A stretch of DNA of 64,000 nt from Cyclobacteriaceae bacterium (lineage in GTDB: Bacteria; Bacteroidota; Bacteroidia; Cytophagales; Cyclobacteriaceae), in assembly GCA_026003355.1 (NCBI GenBank), contig BPHC01000006.1:124001-188000 (forward strand), written 5' to 3'. The translations under genes were made by a program, and so were the position numbers. The notes under the pieces are model-generated. The model had not been told where the DNA came from. It saw only the letters and a program-made list of their open reading frames with translations, and did not search any database. This document shows, in pieces, positions 8,441-17,938 of the stretch (the stretch's first letter is position 1; each line of letters begins with the position of its first letter).

Positions 8441-9595
8441 ATGCGCATTTTAATTTTTGTGCTGTTGCCGGCTTTTCTGCGGGCCCAGCAGCTTTCACCG
8501 CAGTCATTTGTTTCGGTTATTACCTGCGGGCCGGGACAAACCGAGCTGTACTCAGCCTTCGGGCACAGCGCTTTTCGGGTTTACGACCCCGTGCTGGGGC
8601 TGGATGAGGTCTATAATTACGGGGTATTCGACTTCAGCCAGCCGAACTTTTACCTCAACTTTGCCCGTGGCAACAATTACTATAAGCTTGCCGTTCAGCA
8701 TTATCCGAACTTTGAATATTTCTATCGCTATTATAACCGGTTCATACACGAACAGGTGCTTAATTTAAATGAGCATCAAAAGCAACGCCTCTTTGAGTTC
8801 CTGAAGTGGAATGCCCTGCCCGAAAATTGCTCGTACCGTTACGATTACTTTTACGACAATTGCGCCACCAAAATCCCCGCGGTACTGAAACGCCTGTTCG
8901 GTGATTCCCTCAGGTTTAATTATCAACACGTAAACACCAGGTATTCCTTTCGTCAACTTACCGACCTGTATCTTTCCGGGCAGCCCTGGGGTGATCTGGG
9001 TATTGATCTTTGCCTGGGGTTGCCCATGGACAAAAAGGCTACACCACACGAATACATGTTTTTGCCCGATTTTGTAGAGGCCGGCCTGGATAATGCCACG
9101 CTAAACGGGCGGCCTGTTGTGAAACAAAAAAACATGGTCTACCAGCCAACCCGGGTAAAGCCGGTCAGAAAGTGGCTAACGCCCGTGGCCGTGTTCAGTG
9201 CCCTGCTGGCTGTTACCGTGCTCATTACCTTCCGTAATTTTCAGCTCAGAAAAACCTCGGTTTGGTTCGACCGTATTTTGTTTGGAACTGCCGGGTTACT
9301 GGGCACCGTTCTTTTGCTGTTATGGGTTGCCACCGATCATTGGGCTGCAGCTTGGAATTTTAATTTATTATGGGCGCTGCCCACCCATGTTATTGCTGCA
9401 GTGCAGATAAAGAAAACCAAAAAGTGGCTTGCTGTTTATTTTAAGGCAACAGCTATAATACTGCTGTTGCTGCTGTTGTGCTGGTTCTGGTTGCCGCAGC
9501 AAATGCATACGGCTCTGCTGCCGCTGGTTATTGCTTTATTGCTTCGTGCATGGATAAACATACGGGCCCGAAACAGGGCCACCCCGGTAAACTAA
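8441..9595 (+). CDS. DUF4105 / Lnb-type membrane protein
   Basis: A 384-residue protein with a signal peptide (LIFVLLPAFLRAQQ), a periplasmic domain of about 220 residues, and a C-terminal block of several transmembrane helices (about 240-375). The periplasmic domain has the DUF4105 pattern: CGPGQTELYSAFGHSAFRV near residue 27 and YFYDNCATKIP near residue 140. Pfam now calls this domain Lnb_N, after lipoprotein N-acyltransferases; a related protein has been reported to acylate lipoproteins in Bacteroides. A similar role here is inferred. A TTG at 8435 is possible, but ATG 8441 gives the better signal peptide. Its end is 14 bases from the end of lpd. Confidence 0.75.
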   Translation: MRILIFVLLPAFLRAQQLSPQSFVSVITCGPGQTELYSAFGHSAFRVYDPVLGLDEVYNYGVFDFSQPNFYLNFARGNNYYKLAVQHYPNFEYFYRYYNRFIHEQVLNLNEHQKQRLFEFLKWNALPENCSYRYDYFYDNCATKIPAVLKRLFGDSLRFNYQHVNTRYSFRQLTDLYLSGQPWGDLGIDLCLGLPMDKKATPHEYMFLPDFVEAGLDNATLNGRPVVKQKNMVYQPTRVKPVRKWLTPVAVFSALLAVTVLITFRNFQLRKTSVWFDRILFGTAGLLGTVLLLLWVATDHWAAAWNFNLLWALPTHVIAAVQIKKTKKWLAVYFKATAIILLLLLLCWFWLPQQMHTALLPLVIALLLRAWINIRARNRATPVN

Positions 9596-9609
9596 TATGG
9601 CTATCGGGG

Positions 9610-11007
9610 TTACATGTGAATTGCCCGATTGGCTGTGGCGGCCAGGCAGGCTTCGCGAAAAGCCTCCATGTAGGTAGGGTGAGCATGCGACATGCGGGCA
9701 ATGTCTTCTGCCGAAGCCCGGTACTCCATGGCTACCACAGCCGCGGCAATCATATCGGCTGCACGCGCACCCACTATGTGCACACCCAGAATTTCATCGG
9801 TGGTTTTATCGGCCAGAACCTTTACCAGCCCATCCAGATCCATAGAAGCACGTGCACGGCCCAGGGCTTTATAGGGGAATGAACCGGTTTTATAGGCACG
9901 GCCGCTTTGTTTAAGTTGTTCTTCGGTGTAACCTACTCCGGCTACCTCGGGCCAGGTATACACCACGTTGGGAATAAGCAGGTAGTTAATGTGCGGTTTC
10001 TGGCCGGCCAGTTGTTCGGCCACCATTATACCTTCTTCTTCGGCTTTGTGGGCCAGCATGGGTCCGCGCACCACATCGCCTATGGCATAAATATTTTCTA
10101 CTGCCGTTTGCAGGTGGTCGTTTACAGGTATTAGTCCTTTTTCGGTTTTAATACCCACCTTTTCAAGTTCCAGGCCTTCGGTATAAGGCCTTCGGCCAAT
10201 GCTAACCAGGCAGTAATCGCCTTTCAGTTCAAGCTTTCTGCCGTTCTTGTCTTCGGCCTGCAGCACCACTTCTTTTCCTTTGGTTTCCAGTGCTGTTACT
10301 TTATGCCCCAGGTAAAAGTCAATGCCCAGCTTTTTGGTGGCCTTGAGGAGCTCTTTGCCCATGGTACTGTCCATGGTGGGTATTATGGAATCCAGAAATT
10401 CCACCACTGTTACTTTCGCACCGATGCGGGCATAAACCGATCCGAGCTCCATACCAATTACGCCACCGCCCACAACTATCAGGTGTTTGGGTATTTCCTT
10501 TAGTTCGAGGGCTTCGGTGCTTGAAATAATGCGCTTTTTATCGAACGGGGCGAAGGGAAGCGGCGTGGGCTTGGAGCCGGTAGCAATAATGATTTTTTCA
10601 GAAGTAATGGTTTGGGTCTTTCCATCGGATGCGGTTATGCGAATGGTGTTTTTATCTGCAAAAGAACCCACGCCGGTGTACACATCAATCTTATTTTTCT
10701 TCATCAGAAAGGCAATGCCGTCCACATTGGCTTTTACTACACCGGCTTTACGTTTTATCATTTGTTCAAAATTTATTTTGAGCTTGCCGGTTTCTATTCC
10801 ATGCTCAGCAAAGGTATGTGTTGCATTGTAGTAGTGCTCGGATGAGTCCAGCAGGGCTTTGGAGGGTATGCAGCCTACATTAAGGCAGGTGCCGCCCAGG
10901 GTGTTATACTTTTCAATAATGGCAGTTTTAAAGCCCAGCTGCGCGCACCGGATAGCCGCCACATAGCCGCCCGGCCCCGAGCCGATAATGGTTACGTTAT
11001 ATTGCAT
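9610..11007 (-). CDS. lpdA: Dihydrolipoyl dehydrogenase (E3)
   Basis: A 465-residue flavoprotein. The FAD loop GSGPGGY is at residues 9-15, the redox disulfide at Cys41 and Cys46 (GGTCLNVGCIPSK), the NAD loop is VVGGGVIGMELGSVY, the second FAD motif is YAIGDVVRGPMLAHKAEEE, and the catalytic His-Glu is in SHAHPTYMEAFREA. It reoxidises the lipoyl groups of 2-oxoacid dehydrogenases with NAD. It is the third gene after sucA and sucB, 56 bases downstream of sucB, so it most likely serves the 2-oxoglutarate dehydrogenase complex. Confidence 0.95.
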   Translation of the reverse strand: MQYNVTIIGSGPGGYVAAIRCAQLGFKTAIIEKYNTLGGTCLNVGCIPSKALLDSSEHYYNATHTFAEHGIETGKLKINFEQMIKRKAGVVKANVDGIAFLMKKNKIDVYTGVGSFADKNTIRITASDGKTQTITSEKIIIATGSKPTPLPFAPFDKKRIISSTEALELKEIPKHLIVVGGGVIGMELGSVYARIGAKVTVVEFLDSIIPTMDSTMGKELLKATKKLGIDFYLGHKVTALETKGKEVVLQAEDKNGRKLELKGDYCLVSIGRRPYTEGLELEKVGIKTEKGLIPVNDHLQTAVENIYAIGDVVRGPMLAHKAEEEGIMVAEQLAGQKPHINYLLIPNVVYTWPEVAGVGYTEEQLKQSGRAYKTGSFPYKALGRARASMDLDGLVKVLADKTTDEILGVHIVGARAADMIAAAVVAMEYRASAEDIARMSHAHPTYMEAFREACLAATANRAIHM

Positions 11008-11063
11008 AACAGTTTTGTAAATTGAATTTTGTGTTGAAGTGCATTTTCAGGTTGCCGGAAAAA

Positions 11064-12578
11064 CTATACGCCCAGGATTAACCTTCCCGGGTCTTCCAGC
11101 ATTTCTTTTACCCGGTACAGAAAACTTACCGACTCCCTGCCGTCAATAATGCGATGGTCGTACGACAGGGCCACATACATTACCGGCCGCACAACAATTT
11201 CACCGTCTTTTACTACCGGTCGCTCCACAATGTTATGCATGCCCAGAATAGCCGACTGGGGAGGATTGATGATGGGTGTGGAAAGCATGGAGCCGAACAC
11301 ACCCCCGTTGGTTATGGAAAACGTTCCTCCTGTCATTTCTTCAATAGAGAGTTTACCCTCACGACCGCGCTGGGCAAGCCGCATGATTTCTGCTTCTATT
11401 TCATGAAAAGTAAGCGATTCGGCATTGCGAATTACCGGAACCACCAGTCCGCGTGGCGTAGATACGGCTATGGAAATATCGCAGTAGTCGTGATACACAA
11501 TTTCATCGCCATCAATGCGGGCATTTACAGCAGGCCACTCTTTAAGAGCCTGGCAAACTGCCTTAGTGAAAAACGACATGAAGCCCAGCCCTACACCGTA
11601 TTTTTCTTTGAATTTGTCTTTGTACCGGGCGCGTAAATCCATGATGGGTTTCATATCCACCTCGTTAAAGGTGGTAAGCATGGCCGTTTCGTTCTTTACT
11701 GCCACCAGCCTGCGGGCAATGGTTTTGCGCAGGGAAGTCATTTTTTCCCTGCGTTCATTTCGCTCAAAGGCAAGCGAGGGCGCAGGCTGCACCGTTTTCT
11801 TTTCTGTTTTGGGGGCCGCCGGTTGGGCCTTCATGGCATCGTCTTTGGTAATGCGCCCGCCCGGGCCCGAACCCTTTACATCCTTGGTGTCAATACCTTT
11901 TTCGGCCAGTATTTTGGCAGCGGCGGGCGAAGGATGACCGGCCGCATAGGTTTTACCGCCACCGGAAGAAGGTGCGGCTGCAGGCGTCTGGGTTGCTGCA
12001 TTAGCAGCCGGCTCGCCCTCGGTTATTTCAATGCGGCAAATTAAGCCGCCAATAGGCAAGGTTTCTTTCTCCTTAGCCACAATGCGCAAAATACCGGTAG
12101 CTTCTGCGGGCAACTCGAAGGTGGCCTTGTCCGATTCCACTTCGGCAATAACTTCATCCAGCTTTACAAAGTCGCCATCTTTTTTAAGCCAGGAAGAAAG
12201 GGTAACCTCGGTAATGGATTCGCCCACTGCAGGCACCTTCATTTCCTTAACTTCACCGGTTGGTTTGGCTGTATAGGTAGCGGCAGTGTTTTCAGGCCTG
12301 CTCACCTTGTTTTCGGGGCCGGTCTGGGTTTTGGCCGAAGTGCCGTTTTCTTCTATCTCACAAATCAAATCGCCTATGGCAACTGACTCGCCCTGCTGTT
12401 TTTTTATGCGCAGGGTACCGGCAACCGGCGCAGTAAGCTCGAAGGTGGCTTTATCTGATTCAAGCTCGGCTATGACTTCATCCATGGCAACCGTTTCGCC
12501 ATCTTTTTTGAGCCAGTTTGATATGGTTACTGCGGTTATGGACTCGCCAACCTGGGGCACATTTACTTGTACTGCCAT
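11064..12578 (-). CDS. sucB: 2-oxoglutarate dehydrogenase E2, two lipoyl domains
   Basis: A 504-residue dihydrolipoyl succinyltransferase. It has two lipoyl domains, with target lysines at 43 and 151, each in the sequence ESDKATFE, then a peripheral-subunit-binding domain (HPSPAAAKILAEKG, GSGPGGRITKDD) and a catalytic domain ending with the active-site LSYDHRIIDG. E. coli SucB has only one lipoyl domain, so this copy is longer than that model. It transfers the succinyl group to CoA in the TCA cycle. It lies 36 bases after sucA and before lpd, giving a complete E1-E2-E3 set. Alanine/proline-rich linkers separate the domains. Confidence 0.93.
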   Translation of the reverse strand: MAVQVNVPQVGESITAVTISNWLKKDGETVAMDEVIAELESDKATFELTAPVAGTLRIKKQQGESVAIGDLICEIEENGTSAKTQTGPENKVSRPENTAATYTAKPTGEVKEMKVPAVGESITEVTLSSWLKKDGDFVKLDEVIAEVESDKATFELPAEATGILRIVAKEKETLPIGGLICRIEITEGEPAANAATQTPAAAPSSGGGKTYAAGHPSPAAAKILAEKGIDTKDVKGSGPGGRITKDDAMKAQPAAPKTEKKTVQPAPSLAFERNERREKMTSLRKTIARRLVAVKNETAMLTTFNEVDMKPIMDLRARYKDKFKEKYGVGLGFMSFFTKAVCQALKEWPAVNARIDGDEIVYHDYCDISIAVSTPRGLVVPVIRNAESLTFHEIEAEIMRLAQRGREGKLSIEEMTGGTFSITNGGVFGSMLSTPIINPPQSAILGMHNIVERPVVKDGEIVVRPVMYVALSYDHRIIDGRESVSFLYRVKEMLEDPGRLILGV

Positions 12579-12614
12579 GATCTGGAATAGTTTAGGGTTT
12601 GATTATGTTGGTTT

Positions 12615-15338
12615 TCAGATTTCGAATGCCTGGGCAACAATTTTGTCCTGCTCCATTTTATGTACTTTGTTATAGCCTGTTGCAGGCGACGCGCTGGATT
12701 TGCGTGCCACCACCTTCCATCCCGCATCGGGCATAAAGCGCTGCATATAGGCCCAGTATCCCATGTTATAAGGTTCCTCCTGTACCCAGATGAGCTGGGC
12801 GTTTTTATATTTTTTCAGCACATCGTTAAGCTGCTTTTTCGGAAAAGGATAGAGCTGCTCAATACGAATCAACGCGGTGTCTTTTATCTTTTTCTTTTGC
12901 TGATATTCCCGCAAATCGAAAAACACCTTACCGGTGCAAAGTACCACACGTTTAACTTCTTTTACATTGACATTTTCATCATCAAAAACCTCGGTAAAGG
13001 TTCCTGAGGTAAATGCCGTGAGGGGCGATACCACACCCGGGTGGCGCAGCAGCGACTTGGGCGAAAACACCACACAGGGTTTGCGGAACGGCCATTTTAC
13101 CTGCCGCCTCAGCAAATGGAAATAGTTGGCCGAAGAAGTAAGATTGGCCACCACCATATTCAGTTCAGCTGCCATTTGAAGGAACCGTTCGGGGCGGGCG
13201 CTGGAGTGTTCCGGCCCCTGTCCCTCATATCCGTGCGGCAGCAGAAGCACCAGGCCGTTCTGGCGTTGCCATTTCGATTCGGCACTGGTGATAAACTGGT
13301 CTATAATAACCTGCGCGCCGTTGGCAAAGTCGCCAAACTGGGCCTCCCATATAACCAGCGCATTGGGAGTTGACATGGCATAGCCGTATTCAAAACCCAT
13401 TACCCCAAATTCAGATAACAGGCTGTTGTACATGTGCAGGGTGGCCTGGTTGGCATCCAAGTGATTAAGCGGGCAGTATGTTTCGTTGGTGTTGGCATCC
13501 CAGAACCAGGCATGCCGGTGACTGAACGTGCCCCTTTTGACATCCTGACCCGACATGCGCACAATGTATTTTTCCAGCAACAACGAGCCAAAAGCCAGCT
13601 GCTCGGCCTCTGCCCAACCCAGCTGCCTGGTTTCGAAAAAGGCCTCTTTGCGTTCCTTAAGCAGCTTTTCTATTTGTTTTATGGGCTTAAATCCTTCCGG
13701 AATGGTGATGAGCGCCCGGCCTACTTTTTCAATCACCTCGGGTTTTATGGAAGTGTCGGGCGATTGATCGAAATCTTCTGCTTCGGCCTTTTTCATGTTT
13801 GCCCACTCTTCTTCGCTTTCCTGAAATTTATAGGGCAGCGCTTTTTGTTTAACTTCGTTAAGCCTGTCCTGCAGGAGCTTACGGAAAGAGGCATCCATCT
13901 CTTTGGCCAGCGCCGCGGCATCCATGCCGCTTTCGCTGAGTTTTTTTACATAAACCTCGCGCGGGTTGGGATGTTTGGCAATGATATTATAAAGTTTGGG
14001 CTGGGTAAACTTGGGCTCATCGCTTTCGTTGTGTCCGTGCCTGCGGTAGCAAAGCATGTCAATAAAAATATCCTTTCCGAACTTCTGGCGGTATTCAACG
14101 GCCAGGTTGGCAGCAAAAGTAAGGGCTTCGGCATCATCGCCATTTACATGCAGTACGGGAGCATCGATAATCTTGGCCACATCGGTGCAGTAAATAGAGG
14201 TGCGGGCATCATCGTAATCGGTGGTAAAGCCCACCTGGTTGTTGATTACAAAGTGGATGGTGCCCCCGGTGGTGTACCCGGGCAGGCCCGACATCTGCAC
14301 GATTTCATATACAATACCCTGCCCGGCAATGGCGGCATCGCCATGGATCAGGATGGCCATGGCTTTTTTCAGGTCGCCATTATATTCGTCATCAATTTGT
14401 CCGCGGGTATAGCCCAGAACAAGCGGGTCAACTGCTTCGAGGTGCGAAGGATTGGGGGTAAGTTTTACATAAATTTTTTTGCCCGACGGCGTGACTATAC
14501 GGCTGGCATACCCCAGGTGGTACTTCACATCGCCATCGCCCATGGTGGCATTGGGGTCGATGTTCCCCTCAAATTCATTGAAAATCTGTTCGTAGGTTTT
14601 ACCTAAAATATTGGCCAGTACGTTCAGCCGGCCGCGGTGTGCCATGCCAATAACCACTTCGTGAATATCCAGCTCGGCTGCTTTGTTTATTAAAGCCTGC
14701 AGGGCCGGTATGGTATTCTCGCCGCCCTCCAGCGAAAAGCGCTTTTGCCCCAGAAACTTGGTATGCAGAAAGTTTTCGAATACCACCGCTTCGTTCAGCT
14801 TGCTGAGTATGCCTTTGCGCTCTTCCAGCGAAGGCTGGTACTGATAGTACCCGGTTTCGCATTTGTGAAAGAACCACTGGCGGATATCGTCATTGCGGAT
14901 GTAGTTGTATTCAAAACCAATGGGGCCCAGGTATACCTTCTGCAGCTTATTGACAATCTGGCGCAGGGTTGATCGCTTCATGCCAATTTCATCTGCCACA
15001 TCAAATTCCAGGTCCAGATCGGCTTCCGTCAAGCCAAAAAACTTAAGGTCGAGGTGTACGTTATGGTTTCTGCGCGGCCTTACCGGGTTGGTTTTGGAGA
15101 GCAAATGCCCGAACGAGCGGTAAGCAAATATGAGGTTCCGCACGCGTGTTTCTTTGATGGACTGCGCATCGGCCACCTCTGTGCCGCCGTTTTCACCAAA
15201 TCGCTGCAGCGAAAATTCGTATCCTTCAAAGAACCTGCGCCAGGTAAGGTCGACTGATGCCGGGTCTTTTTTATAGTTTTGATAAAGCTGGTCCAGATAA
15301 CCCACTTCGGCATTGGAGATATACGAGTAAGAATCCAT
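12615..15338 (-). CDS. sucA: 2-oxoglutarate dehydrogenase E1
   Basis: A 907-residue thiamine-diphosphate enzyme. Family motifs include an N-terminal segment YLDQLYQNYKKDP, the substrate/ThDP region GMAHRGRLNVLANI, HGDAAIAGQGIVYE, GTIHFVINNQVGFTT, and the C-terminal pyrimidine-type domain with SALVIWEAQFGDFANGAQ-like sequence (NALVIWEAQFGDFANG). It decarboxylates 2-oxoglutarate and passes the succinyl group to the lipoyl arms of SucB. It is the first gene of sucA-sucB-lpd and is divergent from rpsP across a 175-base gap. A -7 box lies 22 bases before the start. Confidence 0.95.
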   Translation of the reverse strand: MDSYSYISNAEVGYLDQLYQNYKKDPASVDLTWRRFFEGYEFSLQRFGENGGTEVADAQSIKETRVRNLIFAYRSFGHLLSKTNPVRPRRNHNVHLDLKFFGLTEADLDLEFDVADEIGMKRSTLRQIVNKLQKVYLGPIGFEYNYIRNDDIRQWFFHKCETGYYQYQPSLEERKGILSKLNEAVVFENFLHTKFLGQKRFSLEGGENTIPALQALINKAAELDIHEVVIGMAHRGRLNVLANILGKTYEQIFNEFEGNIDPNATMGDGDVKYHLGYASRIVTPSGKKIYVKLTPNPSHLEAVDPLVLGYTRGQIDDEYNGDLKKAMAILIHGDAAIAGQGIVYEIVQMSGLPGYTTGGTIHFVINNQVGFTTDYDDARTSIYCTDVAKIIDAPVLHVNGDDAEALTFAANLAVEYRQKFGKDIFIDMLCYRRHGHNESDEPKFTQPKLYNIIAKHPNPREVYVKKLSESGMDAAALAKEMDASFRKLLQDRLNEVKQKALPYKFQESEEEWANMKKAEAEDFDQSPDTSIKPEVIEKVGRALITIPEGFKPIKQIEKLLKERKEAFFETRQLGWAEAEQLAFGSLLLEKYIVRMSGQDVKRGTFSHRHAWFWDANTNETYCPLNHLDANQATLHMYNSLLSEFGVMGFEYGYAMSTPNALVIWEAQFGDFANGAQVIIDQFITSAESKWQRQNGLVLLLPHGYEGQGPEHSSARPERFLQMAAELNMVVANLTSSANYFHLLRRQVKWPFRKPCVVFSPKSLLRHPGVVSPLTAFTSGTFTEVFDDENVNVKEVKRVVLCTGKVFFDLREYQQKKKIKDTALIRIEQLYPFPKKQLNDVLKKYKNAQLIWVQEEPYNMGYWAYMQRFMPDAGWKVVARKSSASPATGYNKVHKMEQDKIVAQAFEI

Positions 15339-15360
15339 GGTCTTGAATCGGATAAGTTAT

Positions 15361-15368
15361 CAAAAGTA
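15361..15368 (-). promoter_or_regulatory. -7 box of sucA (TACTTTTG)
   Basis: Exact TAnnTTTG match on the minus strand, 22 bases before the sucA start. No -33 element at the ideal spacing is obvious. Confidence 0.4.
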
Positions 15369-15445
15369 AGGAACAGGCCTGCAATTAAAAAACCGAAAAA
15401 TCGCTTATGCGAATATGACTACTAATTTATTGAACACCAGGCAGA

Positions 15446-15475
15446 TTGGCAGTTGGTATAAAAGCCTTATATTTG
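15446..15475 (+). promoter_or_regulatory. Promoter of the rpsP operon
   Basis: TTG at 15446-15448 and TATATTTG at 15468-15475, spaced 19 bases, fit the Bacteroidota promoter consensus. The rpsP ATG is 38 bases further on. Confidence 0.5.
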
Positions 15476-15513
15476 CGACTCCTTAACGGACGAGTTCCAC
15501 TAAACACTGAATT

Positions 15514-16056
15514 ATGGTACGTATCAGACTGGCCCGCAGGGGCCGCAAAAAACTGGCACGGTTTGACGTAGTTGTAGCCGATGCCCGCGCACCACGAGAT
15601 GGTCGCTTCATTGAAAAAATCGGAACGTATAACCCCTTAACCGTCCCGGCTACCATTAACCTGGACGAGGAAAAAGCCTTTCAATGGTTAATGAAGGGCG
15701 CACAACCCTCGGATACGGTTCGGGCTATGCTTTCCTATCGCGGCATTTTGCTGCGCAAACACCTGCAAATTGGCGTTATTAAAGGTGCCCTGACCCAGGA
15801 AGAGGCCGATAGCAGACTGGCTGAATGGAAAAAAGCCAAAGAAGCCAAAATACAGGCCAAACGCGATCGCGTTGCCGGTACCCGCAAGGCCGAGGCCGAA
15901 GCACGCAGGGAAGCCGAACGCAAAATACGCGAGGCACGGGCCGAAGCATTGCGTAAAAAGGCTGAAGCCGCTGCCGAAGAAGCCGCTGCCACAGCCCAGG
16001 CAGCCGAAACCCCGGCCGAAGCCGAACAAAACAATGCCCCGGCTGAGAATCAGTAA
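15514..16056 (+). CDS. rpsP: Ribosomal protein S16, with long C-terminal tail
   Basis: Residues 1-80 are a normal S16 ([48 protein letters not shown]). Residues about 85-180 add an Ala/Lys/Glu/Arg-rich, probably helical or coiled-coil extension not present in E. coli S16 (82 residues). Such tails are common in this phylum; their role is not known to me. It is the first gene of rpsP-rimM-trmD-rplS. A strong terminator separates it from rimM, probably giving more S16 than the downstream processing enzymes. Confidence 0.95.
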   Translation: MVRIRLARRGRKKLARFDVVVADARAPRDGRFIEKIGTYNPLTVPATINLDEEKAFQWLMKGAQPSDTVRAMLSYRGILLRKHLQIGVIKGALTQEEADSRLAEWKKAKEAKIQAKRDRVAGTRKAEAEARREAERKIREARAEALRKKAEAAAEEAAATAQAAETPAEAEQNNAPAENQ

Positions 16057-16078
16057 TGCCCTTAAGGCTTTGAACCCA

Positions 16079-16108
16079 AACCCAAAGGCACAACCTTTGG
16101 GTTTTTTA
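16079..16108 (+). terminator. Intrinsic terminator between rpsP and rimM
   Basis: A perfect 10-bp stem (aacccaaagg / cctttgggtt) with a 5-base loop and a following T run. It lies inside the conserved S16 operon, so partial termination may set the ratio of S16 to RimM and TrmD. Confidence 0.8.
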
Positions 16109-16143
16109 TTCCCGAAAACCCAAAAAGCATTCTGAAAGCAGCC

Positions 16144-16662
16144 ATGAATACCCCGGCCGGTTATTACAAAGTAGGCTACATTCTGCGCACCCATGGCCTG
16201 AAAGGCGAAGTAACTGTGGCCCTGGAGGGCGATGCCCCCGTTCACTGGCAAAAACTGAAAGGCTTGTTTGTAGACCTGAACGGCCAGCTCATCCCCCACC
16301 GTATTGAACGGATATCCTTAAAAGGATTACGCGCCTTCGTAAAGTTCAGCCAGGTATCCACTCCCCAGGATGCCTCCCTGCTGCTGCAACGAAGCCTGTA
16401 CCTTCCCTTATCTGAAAGACCCAAACGCTCGGGCCTGGACTTTTATGATGACGAAATAACCGGCTTTGCTGTTCGGGATAAAACATCCGGCCTGCTGGGG
16501 AGTGTTATCCGGGTTGACCGTACCGGCCCCAGCCGGCAAATTATCATCTTATACAACCATCAGGAAAAGATGATTCCGGTTAACGGGCCGTTCATTACCT
16601 CAATCAACCGCCGGAGCAAAACCATACAGGTTGAACTGCCCGACGGCTTTCTGGAAATTTAA
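16144..16662 (+). CDS. rimM: Ribosome maturation factor RimM
   Basis: A 172-residue protein with an N-terminal RimM beta-barrel ([19 protein letters not shown]) and a C-terminal PRC-barrel ([29 protein letters not shown]). It assists assembly of the 30S head and binds S19. It lies between rpsP and trmD, 11 bases before trmD, as in most bacteria. Confidence 0.92.
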   Translation: MNTPAGYYKVGYILRTHGLKGEVTVALEGDAPVHWQKLKGLFVDLNGQLIPHRIERISLKGLRAFVKFSQVSTPQDASLLLQRSLYLPLSERPKRSGLDFYDDEITGFAVRDKTSGLLGSVIRVDRTGPSRQIIILYNHQEKMIPVNGPFITSINRRSKTIQVELPDGFLEI

Positions 16663-16673
16663 CCTGCCACGCC

Positions 16674-17351
16674 ATGCACTTAACCATCGTTACCTGCCTG
16701 CCGCGCCTGCTCGAAGGACCCTTTCAGGATTCCATTCTGAAACGCGCTCAGGATAAAGGCTTGGTTACCATTGAAATAACCGACCTGCGCAACTATGCCA
16801 CCGATAAACGCAAAACCGTTGACGATTATGCTTTTGGAGGCGGTGCCGGAATGGTGCTTATGATTGAACCAATTGATCGCTGCCTGGCTGATTTAAAGTC
16901 AAAAAGGCATTATGACGAGGTTATTTACCTGAGCCCCGATGGGGAACTGTTCAATCAGGGCTTGGCTAACGAACTAAGCATGAAGCAGAACCTCATTCTG
17001 CTTTGCGGGCATTATAAGGGAGTGGATGAGCGCGTGCGCCAGCACCTGATAACCCGGGAAATAAGCATTGGCAACTACGTACTTTCGGGAGGCGAACTGG
17101 CTGCAGCAGTAGTTGCCGATGCGATAATCCGCCTGCTACCCGGTGTTTTAAATGACGAAACCTCGGCTCTTACCGACTCTTTTCAGGATGGACTGGTGGC
17201 TCCCCCGGTTTATACGCGACCTGCCGAATATAAGGGCTGGCGGGTACCTGATGTGCTGCTCTCGGGCGACCACGCCCGGATAGAATTATGGCGCCAGGAG
17301 CAGGCCCTTAAAAGAACCCGCCAGCGCAGGCCAGACCTGCTGAAGGAATAG
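16674..17351 (+). CDS. trmD: tRNA (guanine-37 N1) methyltransferase
   Basis: A 225-residue SPOUT methyltransferase. The knot motifs are [13 protein letters not shown] and [16 protein letters not shown], with the N-terminal [12 protein letters not shown] loop. It methylates G37 next to the anticodon and prevents frameshifting. It follows rimM closely; rplS follows after 117 bases and has its own -7 box. Confidence 0.95.
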   Translation: MHLTIVTCLPRLLEGPFQDSILKRAQDKGLVTIEITDLRNYATDKRKTVDDYAFGGGAGMVLMIEPIDRCLADLKSKRHYDEVIYLSPDGELFNQGLANELSMKQNLILLCGHYKGVDERVRQHLITREISIGNYVLSGGELAAAVVADAIIRLLPGVLNDETSALTDSFQDGLVAPPVYTRPAEYKGWRVPDVLLSGDHARIELWRQEQALKRTRQRRPDLLKE

Positions 17352-17432
17352 GGCGGGGGCCAAAAAACCCGGGTGGCTTTAAAACATTGCAGGCTATTTG
17401 AGTTTAAATTTCTCAAATCCGGTTACTTTCCC

Positions 17433-17440
17433 TACATTTG
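17433..17440 (+). promoter_or_regulatory. -7 box of rplS (TACATTTG)
   Basis: Exact TAnnTTTG match 28 bases before the rplS start. The nearest TTTG upstream (17397-17400) is too far away, so the -33 part is uncertain. Confidence 0.4.
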
Positions 17441-17468
17441 CAGTCCTTTTACGAAAACTCAGGTTTGT

Positions 17469-17822
17469 ATGGCCGACTTCATTAAACTTGTTGAACAGGA
17501 AGCTACTGCTGCGCGAACGAAACATCCCGATTTTAAGGCAGGCGACACCATAAACGTGCACGTTAAAATACGTGAAGGAAATAAGGAGCGCATCCAGCAG
17601 TTTCAGGGCGTAGTTATTCAGCGCCGGGGCAAGGGCACAAATGGCGAAACCTTTACGGTGCGCAAGGTGTCGGATGGCATTGGGGTTGAACGTATCTTCC
17701 CGATTATCTCGCCCAATATTGAAAAAATTGAAGTTATCAGGCGGGGCAAAGTGCGCAGGGCACGTCTTTACTACCTAAGAGGGCGACAGGGTAAATCGGC
17801 ACGCATTAAAGAAAGCCTGTAA
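17469..17822 (+). CDS. rplS: Ribosomal protein L19
   Basis: A 117-residue protein with typical L19 motifs: [51 protein letters not shown] and [19 protein letters not shown]19 sits at the subunit interface near bridge B8. I chose ATG 17469; the frame is open upstream but no family member extends there. It ends the S16 operon and is followed by an intrinsic terminator. Confidence 0.96.
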   Translation: MADFIKLVEQEATAARTKHPDFKAGDTINVHVKIREGNKERIQQFQGVVIQRRGKGTNGETFTVRKVSDGIGVERIFPIISPNIEKIEVIRRGKVRRARLYYLRGRQGKSARIKESL

Positions 17823-17841
17823 AATGCTTTTCATAAACACC

Positions 17842-17866
17842 AAAAGCCACCACAAGTGGCTTTTTT
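17842..17866 (+). terminator. Intrinsic terminator after rplS
   Basis: A 9-bp stem (aaaagccac / gtggctttt) with a 5-base loop, running into six T residues. It closes the rpsP-rplS unit. Confidence 0.8.
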
Positions 17867-17905
17867 GCTTTTCCGGCTCATACCCCCTGGGTTCGGAATA
17901 ATTGA

Positions 17906-17913
17906 TAAATTTG
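17906..17913 (+). promoter_or_regulatory. -7 box of the aldolase gene (TAAATTTG)
   Basis: Exact TAnnTTTG match 25 bases before the start codon and after the rplS terminator; a matching -33 element is not clear. Confidence 0.4.
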
Positions 17914-17938
17914 TCGCCCCGGCATCAAATTTTTAACA

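Noticed and set aside
13434-14606. Long plus-strand open frame antisense to sucA
   Set aside because: It is a shadow of a well-conserved gene; the translation is Phe/Gly/Val-rich with no motif.
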